Shown here in pieces: positions 19,235-31,844 of a stretch of 64,000 nucleotides of DNA. The notes under the pieces are model-generated. The model had not been told where the DNA came from and did no database searches. It was given only the letters and a program-made list of their open reading frames with translations. Source of the DNA: Aotearoamyces nothofagi (taxonomy: Eukaryota > Ascomycota > Leotiomycetes > Leotiales > Tympanidaceae); the NCBI GenBank assembly GCA_015345905.1, contig JADDTR010000019.1:62001-126000 (forward strand). Reading direction: 5' to 3'. A program made the translations under genes and the position numbers. Every line of letters begins with the position of its first letter. The first letter of the stretch is position 1.

Positions 19235-22021
19235 TTATTGCCTCCTCTGGTGGCTGATGCTGTACCCCCTTCCTCTAGGCGGCTGAATCAGAGCTGGTGC
19301 AGACTGCTGTTGTTGCAAATACTGAGTACCAGCCTGGTCAGGCGGGAAGATAGAATACGACGCGGCAGGATTAGATGGATATTCAGTCTCATCATAGATC
19401 CTCTGTTCCATGCCGACTCCTAGGTTAGCTTCTTCATCAAAGGCACCTGCGCGTGCCGGGCTTGCCGGCTGGACGCTGAATCCCGGTTGCGAGCTGGTTG
19501 GCACAGGAGGCACGCTCTCACCAGGTCGTCTTCGTCCACGAGTACTCTCGCGTTTCACTAATCCTTCTTTGAGGCTCTGGAGATTCTTTTTGCGATCCAA
19601 TGATTGGTCACGTGAACCTAGAGTATCATCATCGCGGCCTGCATCATCAGTCGGCTTGCGAGTATTCAGTACTTCCGCAGCTTTATTCTCGACTTTGCTT
19701 TCTATCGTTGTATCCTTACTAATATCTTCCGGCCTGTTTGCAGCAAGAAGGCGTTTCTCTTCCTTTTCCTTGGCAGCTGCATCACGCGCAGCAGCAGCGA
19801 CCTCGTCCGATACAGTGACAGAGTATGATGGGTTTCCTGGGTCACCGAGGGCTTTATTGCCACCGCCAGGTGCGTATATTGGTACCTTTCGAACGGCCAA
19901 AACCAGTGCACACATAAACTTGGATCTACGAGCTGCGCGTACAGTCTCATTTGACCAGTTCGACTTATGTCTAATCTCAACCTTGAGCAGAAGCTTATCT
20001 AAAGTTCCAACTCCGGTACACTCGATAATGATATCCGGTTGAAAGTCACGGGTATTTTCGGGCTGGTGTAAAAAGGTTTCCATCTCTGTGCGGAGAGCCT
20101 CAATATCTTCCAAAGAGGTATCAAAAGAGATTGACATCTCAAGCTGCTCTTTCATAGCTTTGCTCCGGGAAACATTCTCAATCCATAGATTGTTAAGTTG
20201 GATGTTTGGGACCTATTCTTGTTAGTGAGAAACATTAAGGAGAAAACTCATTGGTTTACCTGAACCGTCTTCATACAATCAATGCGCTTAAATACTGTGA
20301 ACAGCAGCGAGATTTGCTCGACAATCAATCTCTCGGCCTCCGGACCGGTGATGTCAACACGATCTCCAACATCATATGGATGCTTGACAAACAGAAATAT
20401 GCAAGAACCGAGAAATTCCTGTGTTGTGACCGAAAAGACGAATGACAAAGATAGAAGCGTGGTTCCAGCGGTTGCAAGAGTTGTGACGAAGCTAGTGTTC
20501 AAGAAAGAGACTGAGGGAATTAGCCAGTAGTCTGCCAGAATTTTATTGAGACCTACCATAGATGAGAACTATAATAATCAAGACAACCGAGCAAAGAACA
20601 GAGTCAAGGACACCAATTGCCTGACCAATATCATTCATGCTATTGGCGATTGACTTGCGCTCTCTGCCAAGTTCAACAACTTTCATGATCATTTCATCAA
20701 GACTGATGTCGCCATTTGCATCATTGTCGATCATGGAAAATGCCTCATCGGCCTCATCTTTGCGTGCAGGGCCTAACACCTCTTGGACATCCTCTGGATA
20801 GAGTGCTTCCTTTCCTTCGACCACGAATGACATCCAAATTCGCTTCGCCAATGCCTCTGACGATTTCTTCTTCTCCAAGGCCTCAACGACAATCGAATGG
20901 GCAGAAGTTGGGTTGAAAACTTGCTTACCAGAAATCTCTGAGGCAATGTTACCGAATGCTGACGTGAGTTTATCACCAAATCTGCCAATATCACCAATAA
21001 GTTTCATCGGAGTTGCTGATCCTGATCTGGAATGACCCTTAATACCTATGTTGTTCGCGAGTAAGGATTCTATACTGTCGTTGATGGTGTAATCCTCTTC
21101 AGCAAATTCTTGACAATACATGGGAAATAGAGTACGGGATGCATCGTAGAGCAGGCCCAAGAGGTAAATGTCTCGCTTTGAATCCTTGATCCTGCCGCGG
21201 AAAGAGCGTTGATGATAGTTGATGGAGATCAACTGAACGATAAGTTTCTCTCCAAGGTAGATCAACGAGGCAATGAGTGTAGCTGCTAGAATCTTTTTCA
21301 TGATTTTGACCCAGCCACCGACAGTAGCAGCATTGTCAGGTCGCGTGGTCAAAACCTGGAAGGTAGCAATGGAGGTAACAGCCCATCCGACAAGTGACAA
21401 TGGGATCTCCAAGTTTTTGATTACCTGAGCATACTTCCGTGTCCCTGAGCTGACTACACCAGAGAGGAACATGAACGCCCAAGGTATAGCCTGTGAAACA
21501 ATCTTGGATGCCCAGATGCTTACCCAGATGATTTCAATCCACACCCAGAACCAAAACCATCTTACTCCGCCTAACATGTCATCGTGGGCTGTAGTCTGGA
21601 AAATGATAATTGGTATGGCGATAATAGCAGCGACAGGAACAACGTAAACGAGATAACGAGTGACAATTGAGAAGCCGATGATCCTATCGTAAAGTCTACC
21701 CATAGCATTCATAGACATCTCTTCGCCATCACTTCCTACCCTCCGTGGCTTGGAATTGAGCCTCTTCACTTTCCTCTTCCCCCCGCGCTTGAAGAGGCTG
21801 CCGCCCTTCTCACCGTCTACCGCTTGATACGTAGGTTGTTTGGCAAAGCCTGTCGGTGAGCTGCCATCTTGTGCTGGCCTCCTTGCACCAGTGGCACTAC
21901 TGTTTGTTCGGATGGAAGTCAAAGGGATGTTCTCGTTCTGCATGTTGTTGTATGTGCTCTGATTGTCAAGTCGCATGAAGCCGTCACGATGGGCGGGCGA
22001 CAGAGGGGTATTATGGGACAT
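19235..22021 (-). CDS. EF-hand mechanosensitive ion channel (MscS family, Msy1/Msy2-like)
   Basis: Fungal MscS-type channel of the Msy1/Msy2 group, known in fission yeast to sit in the ER and to shape Ca2+ responses to hypo-osmotic shock. Exons 22021-20557, 20510-20260 and 20212-19235 give 897 residues. The N-terminal 110 residues are hydrophilic and basic. Several membrane segments follow (YLVYVVPVAAIIAIPIIIF; WFWFWVWIEIIWVSIW; IPLSLVGWAVTSIATF; LAATLIASLIYLGEKLIV). A canonical EF-hand loop, DNDANGDISLDE, lies just before the pore-lining region (SVVLIIIVLIYVSFLNT, then TLATAGTTLLSLSFVFSVT). The MscS beta domain is seen in FLFVKHPYDVGDRVDI and VQVPNIQLNN. The C-terminal 250 residues are charged and disordered, ending RGRGYSISHQRRQ. 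The GTG codon upstream is not a start; the first ATG is at 22021. Confidence 0.93.
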
Positions 22022-23325
22022 GAAGATCACACTACTCGGCGCAGATCCGTCGAGAAATACTCGGCCGAGGCGCGATGAGCAGTCTATGTCGAAGAGAAGT
22101 TTAGGAAATTGGATGACGCATTCAATGGATCAGCCAGAGATCGGTGTTGATCTCGGAGTTTGTAGATTGAACGATGTGGGGTAAGGGTGTCGAGATAGAA
22201 GTTGGCAGGCTTGCCAGAGAACTTATTGTGATCGACTGGAGACGGGGCAGTTGTAGTTTGGTCCTTTTGCAAGCTACACTGTGGAGTGAGTGTGTCAATG
22301 CCTTTAGTTTGTTGTAGATCGCGATGGTGATGTGATGGTGATATCGCCGTCGATAAGAGGCCGTTTTGTTTGGGCCGTCAGGAAGTGAATGCGATGCAAG
22401 AGCCGCCTCTATTGAAAGAGGAGAACTTGAGCTTGAGGGCAGATGAAAAAAGGAGAATGGAGTCCCCGTGTGGTGACGTGATTGCAGGAAGATGCTGGAC
22501 AAAGAAAAATGGAGGGGATCCTGACAATACGAGGATATTCCTGCATGGGCATTCCAAAGCGCTGTTTCAACCCCCGACGGCCGTAGAACCCCAGCCAGCG
22601 TGGCAGGGGGCGCTCTCAGGTACAGAACACGCTGAACGCACAGCAGCCGAGGGCCTGCCGGTGCCAACTTACAGCACGTACAGTGAGTTCAGCATCGCCC
22701 AGGACGAGCAACTGGCATGCCTGCTTGTCGTTTCAAGCCGGCATGGAATGCATCGCCACTCTGCTGCTCCTGTCCGGATAACTTCCTATATTCCCTGATA
22801 GCCAGTCGCTTGCTCTTGCCAACATATTCGAGCTTTTCTGCCCGGTCCGTTCTGATCCCTGCGTGACGGGGAATCAACGCTGTCGCGGGCCCCTCTCGCG
22901 ATTTTGCCCTGCAGGCCGAGTCGGTACAGTACAGTTTGATATAGACTGGGGAGCGAGGCAGCGAACATTCTTCAGCTTCCAAGAGCCAAGGTGGTCTATT
23001 TCCTTATTCTCCGTCATCTCTCACACCAGAGTTCAAGCGTTTCGACCAATTTTTTGAAAGGGTTTCTGCGGGATCCAGCCAGTCTGCCGTTGAGAATGTG
23101 AGATGCGGAGGGGGGTGGATCCCAAAGATCCCAATCTATACTACTATATTTAAGTATTACTCCTATCCACAATCTGGTAAGGCCAGTCACTGGCGCCCCC
23201 GAGAAAACCACCCAAAGTTGCCGCTATATTCTGCCAGCCACGACCGCTTTTGGGTCCCGCACGTCACTGCGTTGGGTAACTGTGTAGAGCCCGCAGTGCA
23301 GTCCACGAGCATATCCCCACCGACC
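22022..23325. promoter_or_regulatory. Divergent intergenic region between the MscS and NDUFAF5-like genes
   Basis: 1.3 kb holding two divergent promoters. The sequence near 22900-23300 is GC/AT mixed with no known site recognised, and no ORF here resembles a protein family. Confidence 0.5.
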
Positions 23326-24431
23326 ATGAAGCCAATATCTCTAAGGCCGTTTCTGCCTCATCCTGCAATTCGCAGGCGCGTATGCTTCTCAAGAGCATAT
23401 GCAATCCAGGGTCCTGGATCGCCTACATTGCAAGTCTTCAATCGCCATACCAAATATCTCCAAAAGGAACGTGCAGCTTCCGATGTGGAGCGTAGTAGAC
23501 AAGTTGACTACCTGAAAGATGAAGTGGCTATGAGATTGTCAGAGAGACTGCTTGTACGTTAATATCTGCCGTGTCCCGCTGGCTCATACTGATCTCGTAG
23601 GATATCAATCGTCATTTCTCCCACGTTCTCGACCTTGGTGCCAACTCCTGCAATATTGCCCGAGCTCTCACCCTCCCAGATCCAGATACCGATCCAAACA
23701 AAGCTACATCGCCTCCATTGTCAACTCGCATATCCCACTTAACAGCCGCAGAATCCTCTCCCACTCTACTTAATCGAGACATCGACCTCCTGTTCAACAA
23801 AGAAATAAACCTAACCCGAGATGTAATCGACTCGGAAGAATCACTCCCCTACGAAGCTAATACATTCGATGCTGTACTATCCTCCCTCTCTCTCCACTGG
23901 ATCAATGACCTCCCAAGTGTTCTTTCTCAAGTCAATAACATCTTGAAGCCCGATTCGCCATTCATTGCGGCCATGTTTGGTGGCGATAGTCTATTCGAGC
24001 TACGCACCAGTCTTCAATTGGCATCAATGGAGCGACTGGGTGGTATATCCCCCCACACGTCTCCTCTAGCAGACGTGAAAGACGTTGGGGGCCTCCTTAC
24101 AAAAGCCGGCTTCAAATTATTAACAGTAGATGTCGACGACATCATCGTCGACTATCCCGACACCTTTGCATTAATGCAAGACCTGCAAGCAATGGGCGAA
24201 AGTAATGCCATACTAGGTCGAGAAATGGGCGCCATCAGCAGAGACGTATTACTAGCTACAGACGCCATCTACAGAGAACTGCACAGCGAAGGCAGTGAAG
24301 GTATTCCGGCAACATTTAGAATGATCTACATGATCGGCTGGAAGGAAGGCCCAAATCAAAGTAAACCTCTCGAAAGAGGAAGTGGGCAGCTGAATATCAA
24401 GGATATTCTCGGTGGTGGAGATATTAGATAA
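23326..24431 (+). CDS. NDUFAF5-like mitochondrial methyltransferase (complex I assembly)
   Basis: Homologue of NDUFAF5, a mitochondrial class I SAM-dependent methyltransferase-fold protein needed for early complex I assembly (in humans it hydroxylates an arginine of NDUFS7). Exons 23326-23553 and 23601-24431 (phase 0) give 352 residues. The N-terminus MKPISLRPFLPHPAIRRRV is Arg-rich and free of acids, fitting a mitochondrial targeting signal. Family text: FNRHTKYLQKERAA, DYLKDEVAMRLSERLL, the SAM-binding motif VLDLGANSCNIARAL, then ANTFDAVLSSLSLHWINDLP, LKPDSPFIAAMFGGDSLFEL, SMERLGGISPHTSPLADVKD and TFRMIYMIGWKEGP. A filamentous fungus retains complex I, which agrees with the presence of this gene. 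Confidence 0.92.
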
Positions 24432-25038
24432 GGAGTCTTATCATAATACTTGTAATGTAAGAATATGGAATTTGCATGGTTTTGGGGTTGCCTTTCACTG
24501 CATAGTATTGCAAAGTATTATTGCCTGAAGGAAAACACAAGATTATATGAACAACTGTCTCCATAAAACGTCTAAGATTTCGTATCTAGTCCAACAAGAA
24601 CTCCTTAATCTTTTAAGATTTCCTCATCAGGTTGACAAGACTACCATTTATAATATACTTGGCGCCACAAAAGCTGAGTTCAAAGTGGGTTGTTGATTTG
24701 GCTTCCTTGCCACTAAGCCTGTGGGATACACCCATTAAACTAACAGTACTACTTTAAGATTCTTTATAAAGGGAGGGAAGAAAGAGGCGCCGGCGGTGAG
24801 TGGCGGAGGCAGATGTGACTTCGCCTCGCGTATGGTTTGAAATTTATGCTGTTGTTACCTCCAACGCGTTTTGTTACTTGATCACCACAACGGATTTTAC
24901 AACGGATTACGAAACACCTCGGGCGGTGGGCAGCGGGCCTGGGGTTTTCAATCATCGTCAAGCCTCATCTGGTTCTCCTTCACTTCTACGGCCACTTCAA
25001 TCTCCTGTTCGCAATATTGGGTTGCATCACTCGCAAGA
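24432..25038. other. Intergenic region before the zinc-finger gene
   Basis: Terminator of the NDUFAF5-like gene and promoter of the C2H2 gene. A/T-rich in its first half. No coding sequence supported. Confidence 0.55.
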
Positions 25039-27079
25039 ATGTCAATGACGAAGTGAGTGTCAGCTCTCAAGAGGCTCTTTTACTGACTACTGATTATCAA
25101 TAGAGCAAGGAAACCTGGGGGAGGTCGTATTACGAAATCAAAGAAACTTGATAGGGGTATTGTCAAAAATAAGCCTCAACCTGGGCTCGGTTGTTATGGT
25201 CAGGGATGTAACAAAACATTCCGTACCAAGAACGACTTGCAAGCTCATATTAAGAGTTCTAGGCGCCACAAAATATGCCCCAACTCAAGGTGCAGGGCTA
25301 AAGATGGGCATCCTCTCGAGTTTACCACTCTTGCCGCCCTGAAGAAGCACTGGCAAGATAACCGTGACCACCATATGTGCCGAGAATGCGTGCTATCCTT
25401 TGCTACCAGCCCGGAACTGTTTAAGCACTGGCAAGACAAGCACGCGTATTGCCTCAAATGCGACGTGAACTTCCCTTCCAACGAGGCCCGTCTCCAACAT
25501 TGGATCACTGATCCGAAGCATTCTTACTGCGCAACCTGTAACAAGCACTTCGAGTCGACAGAAATGAGGATCAACCACTACCAGTCCAGCGAGAAACACA
25601 AATGGTGTAAAGGGTGCCGGACAGTCTTCAGCTCGGTCGCTGATTATCAAAAACATCTTTCAGCTTGTTCTGGAGGTTTAGTGTGCAACCTCTGCCAGTT
25701 AAAGTGTGAGACGGAGCAAGAGTTCGAGGACCATGACAGACTTAGCCATCGCCGGTGCTTTGTCTGCGACAAGACCTGGTCAACCTTCTTGGACCTCCAA
25801 CTTCACTTCAAAGCTGTTCATAAAGAGTGTTACTGCAAAAGATGCGCTTTGATGTTCGGCACGGTAGCACTGCTCGGGGCTCACAAGCTGAAAAGTAATA
25901 AGCATCTGTTGTGCCCTAACTGTAGTGAGGATCTACCGTCACCGGCTTCGTTGGCCGCTCACCGGAAGACCTCATGCAACGTACCGCCAAAGAACGATAA
26001 TCTACAGGAGACAGGGTACCATAAGTGTCAACGATGCGACACTAAGTTTCATTCCGAGCAGGAACTTATAACACATGCCAGCAACTGTCCCAAGCTCTTC
26101 TGGTGTACGGCTTGCCCAAATTCTTTCCAAGCAGAGAAAGAATTGCAGACACACCAATGCAACGAGGCAAGGCCATTTTCGTGCTGCAAGTGCAACAAAC
26201 TCTTCAAGACTATACCATCGCTGGAGAGTCACTGTCGTACATCTAAAAATCATGATTGGTGTAGCACATGTCGTCTCATTTTCCGATCCGAGGACGATCT
26301 GAGGACGCATCTCATGAGCAGTTCGAATCACATTGCATGTATCAAGTGCAATGAAACCTTCAAGTCCGCTAACCGGATATTGGAACACTATAAGACGAGC
26401 CCCAATCACTTTTGGTGCATAGGGTGCGAGAAGCCTTTTGATTGTCAGGAAGAGCGCTCTCGGCACCTTTGCAATCATAATGAACAGGTTCCTACTGATG
26501 TCTTGGAGGTAAATAGATACGTTTATAAACCCCCCAACACCAAAATATGCTATCTTCAGGTCAATAACTGACAAGTCCCAGGTCAATACCTTTAAATACC
26601 CGAAAAATTTGACGTGTCCAGGATGTCCTTTCATGTTCCACACGCACTCCCAGCTGATGCAACACTTCGAGAGCGGCACCTGCATCACGAGCGCTGCCGA
26701 TGTCGACAAATCCATCGTCAAATTCGACACCGCCTGCACGTTCGTCGTCCCAACACTGGTTGGCTACCTCCGCGGTACCGATATCCGGGACCGGAATGCC
26801 AGGCCAAGCCACTGGTGCAACTTGAACGATGCCTACAGCTGTCCGTACTGTGACCACTCTTATGAGCAAATGGCAGGTCTGGACAGGCATCTTGCCGGCC
26901 CGTTTCACGATGTGAACCCTTTTCGCTGCCCGGGTCGCACTTGCGGAGCACGCTTTGCGCAGATGAGTGGCTTGATAGAGCATGCCGAGACTTCAGCAGC
27001 TTGTAGGCGAGGTCTCGAGGATGGAAGCTCGGAAATGGTGGCACTGAGGGAACTTATTGGCAAGCTAGGTGTCACCTGA
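25039..27079 (+). CDS. Multi-C2H2 zinc-finger protein with about 19 fingers
   Basis: Exons 25039-25052, 25104-26508 and 26582-27079 give 638 residues; the 14-nt first exon starts MSMTKARKPGGG and is required because the reading frame of the zinc-finger part has no other ATG at its front. Nearly the whole protein is Cys/His motifs: I count about 19, including CYGQGCNKTFRTKNDLQAH, CLKCDVNFPSNEARLQHW, CKRCALMFGTVALLGAH, CIKCNETFKSANRILEHY and CPYCDHSYEQMAGLDRH. Many have Cys replacing the last His (HASNC, HLSAC, HAETSAAC), and inter-finger linkers are short but not the TGEKP type, arguing against simple tandem DNA reading. A basic N-terminus (TKSKKLDRGIVKNK) could be a nuclear signal. Function is unknown; RNA or double-stranded nucleic-acid binding or protein binding are as likely as DNA binding. 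Confidence 0.82.
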
Positions 27080-28142
27080 ATGGTTCTATCAATTACTAGA
27101 GAGGTGTTTTTCAATCACTAGAGAGGTGTTTCTAGCTGGTGCTCTGCCTGGTTTACACTACGATGTCAAGCTACCCCCAGTCTTCAAGGATAGGCCCCTT
27201 GTCGTCTCGGAATCCTCTTCGCTATGTCACGCGAGCATCGCCAATACGAAAAGACATCGCATCATATCCCACGTATCCTCTCCCCTTGCCAGAGTCACAG
27301 CAGTTCTCGGAGAGTCTCCTTCTTCAACCCTGCGTCACCGGCACCACCTACCCCAGTCCTCCGCCCTTGCTGCTGCATGTCTAGATAGCCACGCATTCGC
27401 CCTGACAAGGCTCCTGCACGACGAAGCTTACCATGTGCCTCACATTCCGTAGAGATAGAACCCCAACGAAAACGCTACCAGCCAACCTTCCCCCCCCCCC
27501 TGCCGCTCGCGTGCTCTGTGACTCCTGTTCTCGGAACACGTTTCGTGGTGCTGTCCTCTGGACGACTGATGTGCCTCGTCGCCAGCCGATCGATCCTCCC
27601 TCGATACCCAGCTACAGGAAGCCAAAGCCCCAACCCAAAGACACCCACATACCCAGCCCCCTCCGGAACACACCCATGAACCCCCTCGTAGCCCCGCCCC
27701 CCATGCAGATCCGGATAGATGACAGGCGAGGGTCGAGGCGGCGAAGGGAGCGCGGCGGCGCCGTCCTCGACCGGTGCCGGGGCCGCATCGGGTCTCCGCG
27801 ATCTCGGTCCCCCAGCCCGCCGGGTGCTCGTGCCTGATCCGCGCCGCGGCTGCGTGACGCGGGGATCCGGCACGGCGGCTCTGTGCGGGGCGGGGTGCGC
27901 GCCGCGTCTGTCCTGCGCGCGTCTCTCTTTCGGGGGGAAGGGGCTTCGCGCCGAGGGGTGCTGCGGGAGGTGCGGCTGGGCAGGAGGATGCATGGGGCGT
28001 GGCAGCGAGGATGGCAAAGAGGGGGCTCGAGGTTATTTTGGCTCTTTCCTAAGCTACGTACTTCCGCCCCCGCCTCCTCTCCTTTCACCGTCTCCCCAGC
28101 CTCGGCGCCGCAGACATCCGCTCCAAGCCTCGCATCGCACCC
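27080..28142. other. Convergent, very GC-rich gene-free region
   Basis: Between the zinc-finger gene and ARPC5. It opens with two 22-bp direct repeats (27090-27111 and 27112-27133, caat-actagagaggtgttt type). From about 27580 to 28070 it is very GC-rich and carries overlapping ORFs on both strands (Arg/Pro/Gly-rich) with no family-like text. No gene supported. Confidence 0.55.
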
Positions 28143-29181
28143 TTATACCTGCCGCCTATCGCTCATCACTCTACCTATGCAGCCCAGTCCTGCGACCTCG
28201 ACAACCTTCTCGTGCCAGCTGAGCAAGACACTCATTGCCGCACCGCTATTCTCGCCAGTCGCCGTTCCGCGCCCACCGACGGGGCCTGTCGGCTGTGGAG
28301 TCAGGCTTGATCTGACACCGCGATGGGAGCCGTGCTGGCTTGGCGGTGTCGACGAGGAATTAGCCATGCCTTTGTAACTGTGTTGTATTAGTTTAGTTAT
28401 ATGCTCTCGCATTCGTTTTCTTTTTGTGAATACGCGAGGGAGCTGAGGAAATACTGGAATCGAGCATCTGAAGTGAAGAACGCCGCTGGCTCTGAGAGAT
28501 TGGAACCAGGGAATGTTGGATTAGAATAAAGTAAAAGACATACAGGTACTTCATCAATGTATCCAACACGTCTGAGCCTCCTTCGCTTTGGAAAATACGT
28601 TGGAGGATAGGTGTCATTTCTGATGCCTTGATTGATTGCAGAACTTCTATAACAGTCTGGAGGTGGATATCCTGCCGCAGCACTTTGATTAGCACAGATT
28701 CATCTCTCGCGTTCGTCTTCCGCAAACACAGCCACCCGTATTGCCCTTTTTGGAGATTCTACACGGAGAAGACGAGAAGACTTGGCTGCTAAGCAAGCCC
28801 AAGTTGCATCTCCTCATCTCCATCCCGTCCCTTAAAACTCCACCCCACCTCCACACCCTAATCTCCATTCTCCTACCCTCTCGCTCCAACAATCACATCT
28901 TCTTAAAAAAAAAAACCCTCACGTACCTTGACAGCCGCCTCGGCTCCAACCGGCGCACTCTCCAGCGCGCCCCTCAGAGCCCCCTCCGCATCACCTCCTC
29001 TCAGCAACTGCCTGACCTGGGTCGCCACAGCCCTGACCTCGCCCTCGCTGACATCGCTAACCGCGCCGCACAGGGTGGAGATGTCGAAGTTCTGCGACGA
29101 TTCGGGATCGAGAGCGTCGATGTTGATGGTGCGCCAGTTCTCGCTGAGCGACGCCGTCGAGTGCTGTTGGATTATCGACAT
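28143..29181 (-). CDS. ARPC5: Arp2/3 complex subunit 5 (p16-Arc)
   Basis: Smallest subunit of the actin-nucleating Arp2/3 complex, working at endocytic actin patches. Exons 29181-28927, 28671-28544 and 28377-28143 total 618 nt, 205 residues. N-terminus MSIIQQHSTASLSENWRTIN and DALDPESSQNFDISTL fit the family; helix text follows, VRQLLRGGDAEGALRGALE, then after the first intron DIHLQTVIEVLQSIKASEM and IFQSEGGSDVLDTLMKYLYKGM. A Ser/Thr/Pro/Gly-rich insert of about 45 residues precedes the last conserved piece AAMSVLLSWHEKVVEVAGLG and the end IGRVMSDRRQV. The two introns are long for this window (166 and 255 nt). Confidence 0.94.
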
Positions 29182-29885
29182 CGTTGCCCGCCTGCTGCAC
29201 CTGGATCTTGTGCGCAAGGCTAAAGGTGTGCGGATGTTCGTCGTGGAGAGGGTTGGCTGGTGGAGCTTGGCTGGTGGCCTCTGAAGAGCTGTCTGTCTGT
29301 CTGTTCGCACGTCAAGAGCTGCGTCGTGTCGTCCCGTCCAAGGGCTCTCTCGCTTCACGGTCCCCCTCTTCGCAGAGCTCTGTCCTCGTTATCGTATCGG
29401 CCGGCTCCCTCGAAGCAGGTACAAAGGCCAGCTGCACAGAAAGACGAGGCTGTAGATGGTACGGAGTATATGCTGTGCGTGCCGTGTAACAGACAGCAGA
29501 GCCGCGTTGATGGCCGCCCGCATCCCCGGCTGCTGCTGGTGCGGCCGCACGCACGCTAAACCGCATCATCTCAAATCTGCTTCGGCCCTCTTCCGGCCCG
29601 CCCTGTCGGCCATCATTGGCTGCCCGAACATCCATCCTCCTGCGGATAGGGGGTTGCATGCTGCGTGCTCGTCTCTTCTATTCTCCCCATTGTTCCAGAG
29701 CCATGCGGAATGTAGACGCTTGAACAGCCCAGCGACGACGACCAGTACGCACTGCAGAGGGCCTTGGTGCTGCTATGCCTCTGACTTGCCATGCCTCTGA
29801 CTTGTTGTGGCGGGTAGCTTCCGGGTCGGTGCGTTTGCCTGGCAATACTGTAAATACCATAAATGCAGTAACTTATATATATATT

Positions 29886-30106
29886 CTAACTTATATATAA
29901 TATAGATATATATATGAATACAGCCACGTAGTGACGCTCCGCTGGCCCTCCGGGGGCTGCTGCCGCAGAGGCCGTCCAGGCGCCTTCAGTGCCCCTCTAA
30001 CTTATATACAATATAATATACATATATAAACACAGCCACGCAGTGACGCTCCGCTGGCCCTCCGGGGGCTGCTGCCGCAGAGGCCGTCCAGGCGCCTTCC
30101 GTGCCC
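29886..30106 (+). repeat. 110-bp tandem duplication of a dispersed GC-rich repeat (copies 1 and 2)
   Basis: Two adjacent units (29886-29995 and 29996-30106). Each has an A/T-rich head (ctaacttatata type) followed by cagccacg and a GC-rich core that starts gacgctccgctggccctccg and ends gcagaggccgtccaggcgcc. The units differ at few positions in the core and more in the A/T head. The same core recurs at 30911-30974 and 42681-42733. Confidence 0.9.
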
Positions 30107-30766
30107 CCCATCCCTCCCAGTCCCAGCCCCGAATAACCATCGCCCATCGCCCAAACACCACAGCCGCCGGCCATTCCCGACGAGGCAAGGGGGGCTTTTT
30201 TTCTTCTTCCTCCTTTTCCATTCCCGTCTCTTCCTTTTTCCTTTCCTTTTCCATTCCCTCCCGTCTCTTCCTTTTCCATTCCGCGCGCCGTTCCCCATTC
30301 TCCCGTCCCCATCACCTGATCATCTCCCCTCTCCTCTTCTCTCCTCTCCTCTGTCTCGTTCCCCGGCACGCACCCGCCTCCTTGTTCGAACCGCCTCTCC
30401 TCTCCTCTGTCTCGTTCCCCGGATTGCAAGACCCTGTGCCTGCCCGGTTAGGATCTCTCTCTGTTTTCCAAATTCCAATCGCCTGGACAGTTCCAGTTCA
30501 TCTTCCTTCTGCATCTTCCCCAATCCATCCCTCCCATTACGCAAAACCCCTCCTCGCAAACCCCATCCTCCCAAACCCCATCTCCCAAACCCCATCTCCC
30601 AAACCCCATCCCCCAAACCCCATCCGTCCCCCCCCTACGCCAGCCTCAGCTTCAGCCTCAGCCCGACCCGTACATGCATATGCACTTCACCTCCCTTCCC
30701 CTTCCCTTCCCTTCCCTGCCCTTCCAAAAAAAAAAGCAAAGAAAGACAAAAATCCAGCGACGCCGT

Positions 30767-30910
30767 GCGATCTGATCTGATCCGATCCGATCCGATCTGA
30801 TCTGATTTGATGGACGAGCGTCCCGCGGTCGCCGGAACCGCGAAGCCGGATTCAGATCAGCCTGCGCTGCCTGCCTTGGGTCTCTGATCGGATCGGATCG
30901 GATCGGGTCG
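30767..30910. repeat. Inverted pentamer repeats (gatcc / gatcg)
   Basis: A gatct/gatcc pentamer array at about 30767-30810 faces a gatcg pentamer array at about 30884-30908. The two arrays are reverse complements over about 15-20 nt and enclose about 75 nt. Confidence 0.7.
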
Positions 30911-30974
30911 GCCTCTGCGGCAGCAGCTCCCGGAGGGCCAGCGGAGCGTCACTGCTTGGCTGTGTTTATATATC
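30911..30974 (-). repeat. Dispersed GC-rich repeat, copy 3 (inverted)
   Basis: Reverse-strand copy of the core seen at 29921-29975 including the adjoining cagcc and the tatataaacaca head. One base of the core differs (gagctg for gggctg). Confidence 0.9.
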
Positions 30975-31458
30975 TACATAGTCTCCTATCAATAACAGCG
31001 ACGACGAGAGCACCTGACCGGCTTGATTTCATATGTACGCACGTATATATATATATATATACACAGTATTAATTCTACAGTCTGCGTCTCGTGTCTGCGT
31101 ATCTGTGCCTATTGACTCCCCCTCTCGTCGTCCTCCTCTCGTCCGTCTCCCAACAACGGCAACACCCACCCATCCAAGAGTCCCAAGGGATCAAAGAAAG
31201 AAAAAAAAAGGCGCGGACCCCCCCAAAAAAAGAGAAAGCTCCTCGAAGTCTTCGAGTCCTCGAGCCCGAAGAGGACCTTTCCGACTTTCCGCCTTTTCTT
31301 CGTGTCCTTTTATTTTCCACCTCCCCCCCCCCAGTCCACATCTTCCCATCTTCCATCTTCCATCCTCCATCCTCCATCCCAATCAGAGAGCCAGCCCCCG
31401 ACCGAAGAGAGACAGAGAGAGAGACAGAGCGAGCGGAGAACCAAGAACCAAGAAACGG

Positions 31459-31844
<386 letters not shown>

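Noticed and set aside
27475-28222. Overlapping GC-rich ORFs on both strands (Arg/Pro/Gly-rich)
   Set aside because: Both strands are open because of base composition; no conserved motif, splice pattern or family text was found.
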